This document shows, piece by piece, positions 6,065 to 6,587 of a DNA stretch of 6,587 nt (position 1 is the first letter of the stretch; each line of letters begins with the position of its first letter). The notes under the pieces were generated by a model, which had not been told where the DNA came from, searched no databases, and saw nothing but the letters and a program-made list of their open reading frames with translations. The DNA comes from an uncultured Oribacterium sp. GTDB taxonomy: Bacteria > Bacillota > Clostridia > Lachnospirales > Lachnospiraceae. The DNA is taken from assembly GCA_934270345.1 (NCBI GenBank), contig CAKQPT010000059.1, forward strand, positions 1 to 6,587, in the 5' to 3' direction. The position numbers and the translations under genes are program-made.

Positions 6065-6096
6065 AAAACAAAAAGACCATCCATACGGATGATCTT
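6065..6096 (-). terminator. Intrinsic terminator of the tRNA cluster
   Basis: On the minus strand AAGATCATCC (6096-6087) pairs with GGATGGTCTT (6082-6073) over 10 bp, including one G.T pair, with a GTAT loop, followed by TTTTTGTTTT. It begins 11 bases after the 3' end of the initiator tRNA. Confidence 0.92.
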
Positions 6097-6107
6097 CTGT
6101 GTCAGAG

Positions 6108-6181
<74 letters not shown>

Positions 6182-6204
6182 ATAATAGGTTTTCAATAGA
6201 ATAA

Positions 6205-6277
6205 TGGGGCCTACAGGGCTCGAACCTGTGACCCTCTGCTTGTAAGGCAGATGCTCTCCCAGCTGAGCTAAGACCCC
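6205..6277 (-). tRNA. tRNA-Val, anticodon TAC
   Basis: A 73-nt cloverleaf. Acceptor GGGGTCT/AGGCCCC (one G.T wobble), D-arm GCTC...GAGC, anticodon stem TCTGC/GCAGA around CTTACAA, and T-arm ACAGG-TTCGAGC-CCTGT all pair well. Discriminator A, CCA not encoded. It reads GUA and, by wobble, other valine codons. Confidence 0.96.
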
Positions 6278-6317
6278 ATTCTGCTGAAAACAACAGTGAA
6301 ACCTTAAAGGCTTCAAA

Positions 6318-6399
6318 TGGATGGGGGTGGATTCGAACCACCGAAGTCAGTGACAACAGATTTACAGTCTGCCCCCTTTGGCCACTCGGGAACCCATCC
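6318..6399 (-). tRNA. tRNA-Tyr, anticodon GTA
   Basis: An 82-nt class II tRNA. Acceptor GGATGGG/CCCATCC, anticodon stem GCAGA/TCTGT around CTGTAAA, a long variable arm (TGTCACTGACTTC) as expected for bacterial tRNA-Tyr, and T-arm GGTGG-TTCGAAT-CCACC. Discriminator A, CCA not encoded. Confidence 0.96.
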
Positions 6400-6437
6400 A
6401 TATATGAAATTGTGATGTAAATCAGAAGATTTACAAA

Positions 6438-6511
6438 CGACCCGGGACGGAATCGAACCGACGACCTCCGCCGTGACAGGGCGGCGCTCTAACCGACTGA
6501 GCCACCGGGCC
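6438..6511 (-). tRNA. tRNA-Asp, anticodon GTC
   Basis: A 74-nt cloverleaf. Acceptor GGCCCGG/CCGGGTC with one G.T wobble, D-arm GCTC...GAGC, anticodon stem CCGCC/GGCGG around CTGTCAC, and discriminator G73, an aspartate identity element. The T-stem GTCGG/CCGTC has a U.U at 50-64. CCA is not encoded. It is the first gene of the cluster, about 25 bases downstream of the expected transcription start. Confidence 0.96.
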
Positions 6512-6542
6512 ATATCGTGCCTTGAAAACTGTACACCTGAGA

Positions 6543-6571
6543 AATATAGCAAATTATTTTTAGATTGTCAA
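6543..6571 (-). promoter_or_regulatory. Sigma-A promoter of the tRNA cluster
   Basis: On the minus strand, -35 TTGACA (6571-6566), 17-bp spacer and -10 TATATT (6548-6543). The spacer is A/T-rich. The promoter sits about 32 bases before tRNA-Asp, and no terminator intervenes before 6096, so the four tRNAs are probably one transcript. Confidence 0.88.
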
Positions 6572-6587
6572 CATCAAACCTACCAGC

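Overview
The window comes from a mid-GC member of the Clostridia (Bacillota), most likely a Lachnospiraceae-type bacterium. The evidence is the gene order dnaX, ybaB/ebfC, recR followed by a large tetratricopeptide (TPR) protein, purine-rich Shine-Dalgarno sites, a TTG start codon, canonical sigma-A promoters, and tRNA genes with no encoded CCA. The taxonomic placement is an inference from gene content and family memory. Every supported gene and transcription signal is on the minus strand, so the window reads from right to left.

In transcription order, a promoter (about 6543-6571) drives a four-gene tRNA cluster: Asp(GTC), Tyr(GTA), Val(TAC) and initiator fMet(CAT). It ends at an intrinsic terminator (6065-6096). 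A second sigma-A promoter (6034-6062) directly abuts that terminator and starts the dnaX operon, which has a leader of about 139 nt. The operon encodes DnaX (clamp-loader tau/gamma ATPase), YbaB/EbfC (nucleoid-associated protein), RecR (recombination mediator) and a 700-residue TPR protein of unknown function. It closes at a strong terminator (1156-1190).

An intergenic region of about 250 bp follows. It holds a perfect 21-bp direct repeat and a weak promoter, then a monocistronic CvpA-family membrane protein gene with its own terminator (248-267). The last 240 bases hold two good TTGACA promoters preceded by A-rich stretches and followed by a boxA-like leader. This looks like the control region of a stable-RNA (rRNA or tRNA) operon lying beyond the left edge.

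The core operon is a conserved replication and repair set: DnaX loads the sliding clamp, and RecR with RecF/RecO loads RecA at gaps and stalled forks. YbaB binds DNA and is almost always next to recR. The fourth gene is the least understood item. It joins an N-terminal TPR module, a domain that reads like a CbbX/SpoVK-type AAA+ fold with both nucleotide-binding motifs lost, and a C-terminal helical tail, all connected by long Ala/Thr/Asp/Glu-rich linkers. Other points worth a look are the tandem U.U mismatches in the initiator tRNA T-stem, the 21-bp repeat, and the leader upstream of dnaX where Bacilli carry the SRP RNA but where no SRP RNA signature is visible.
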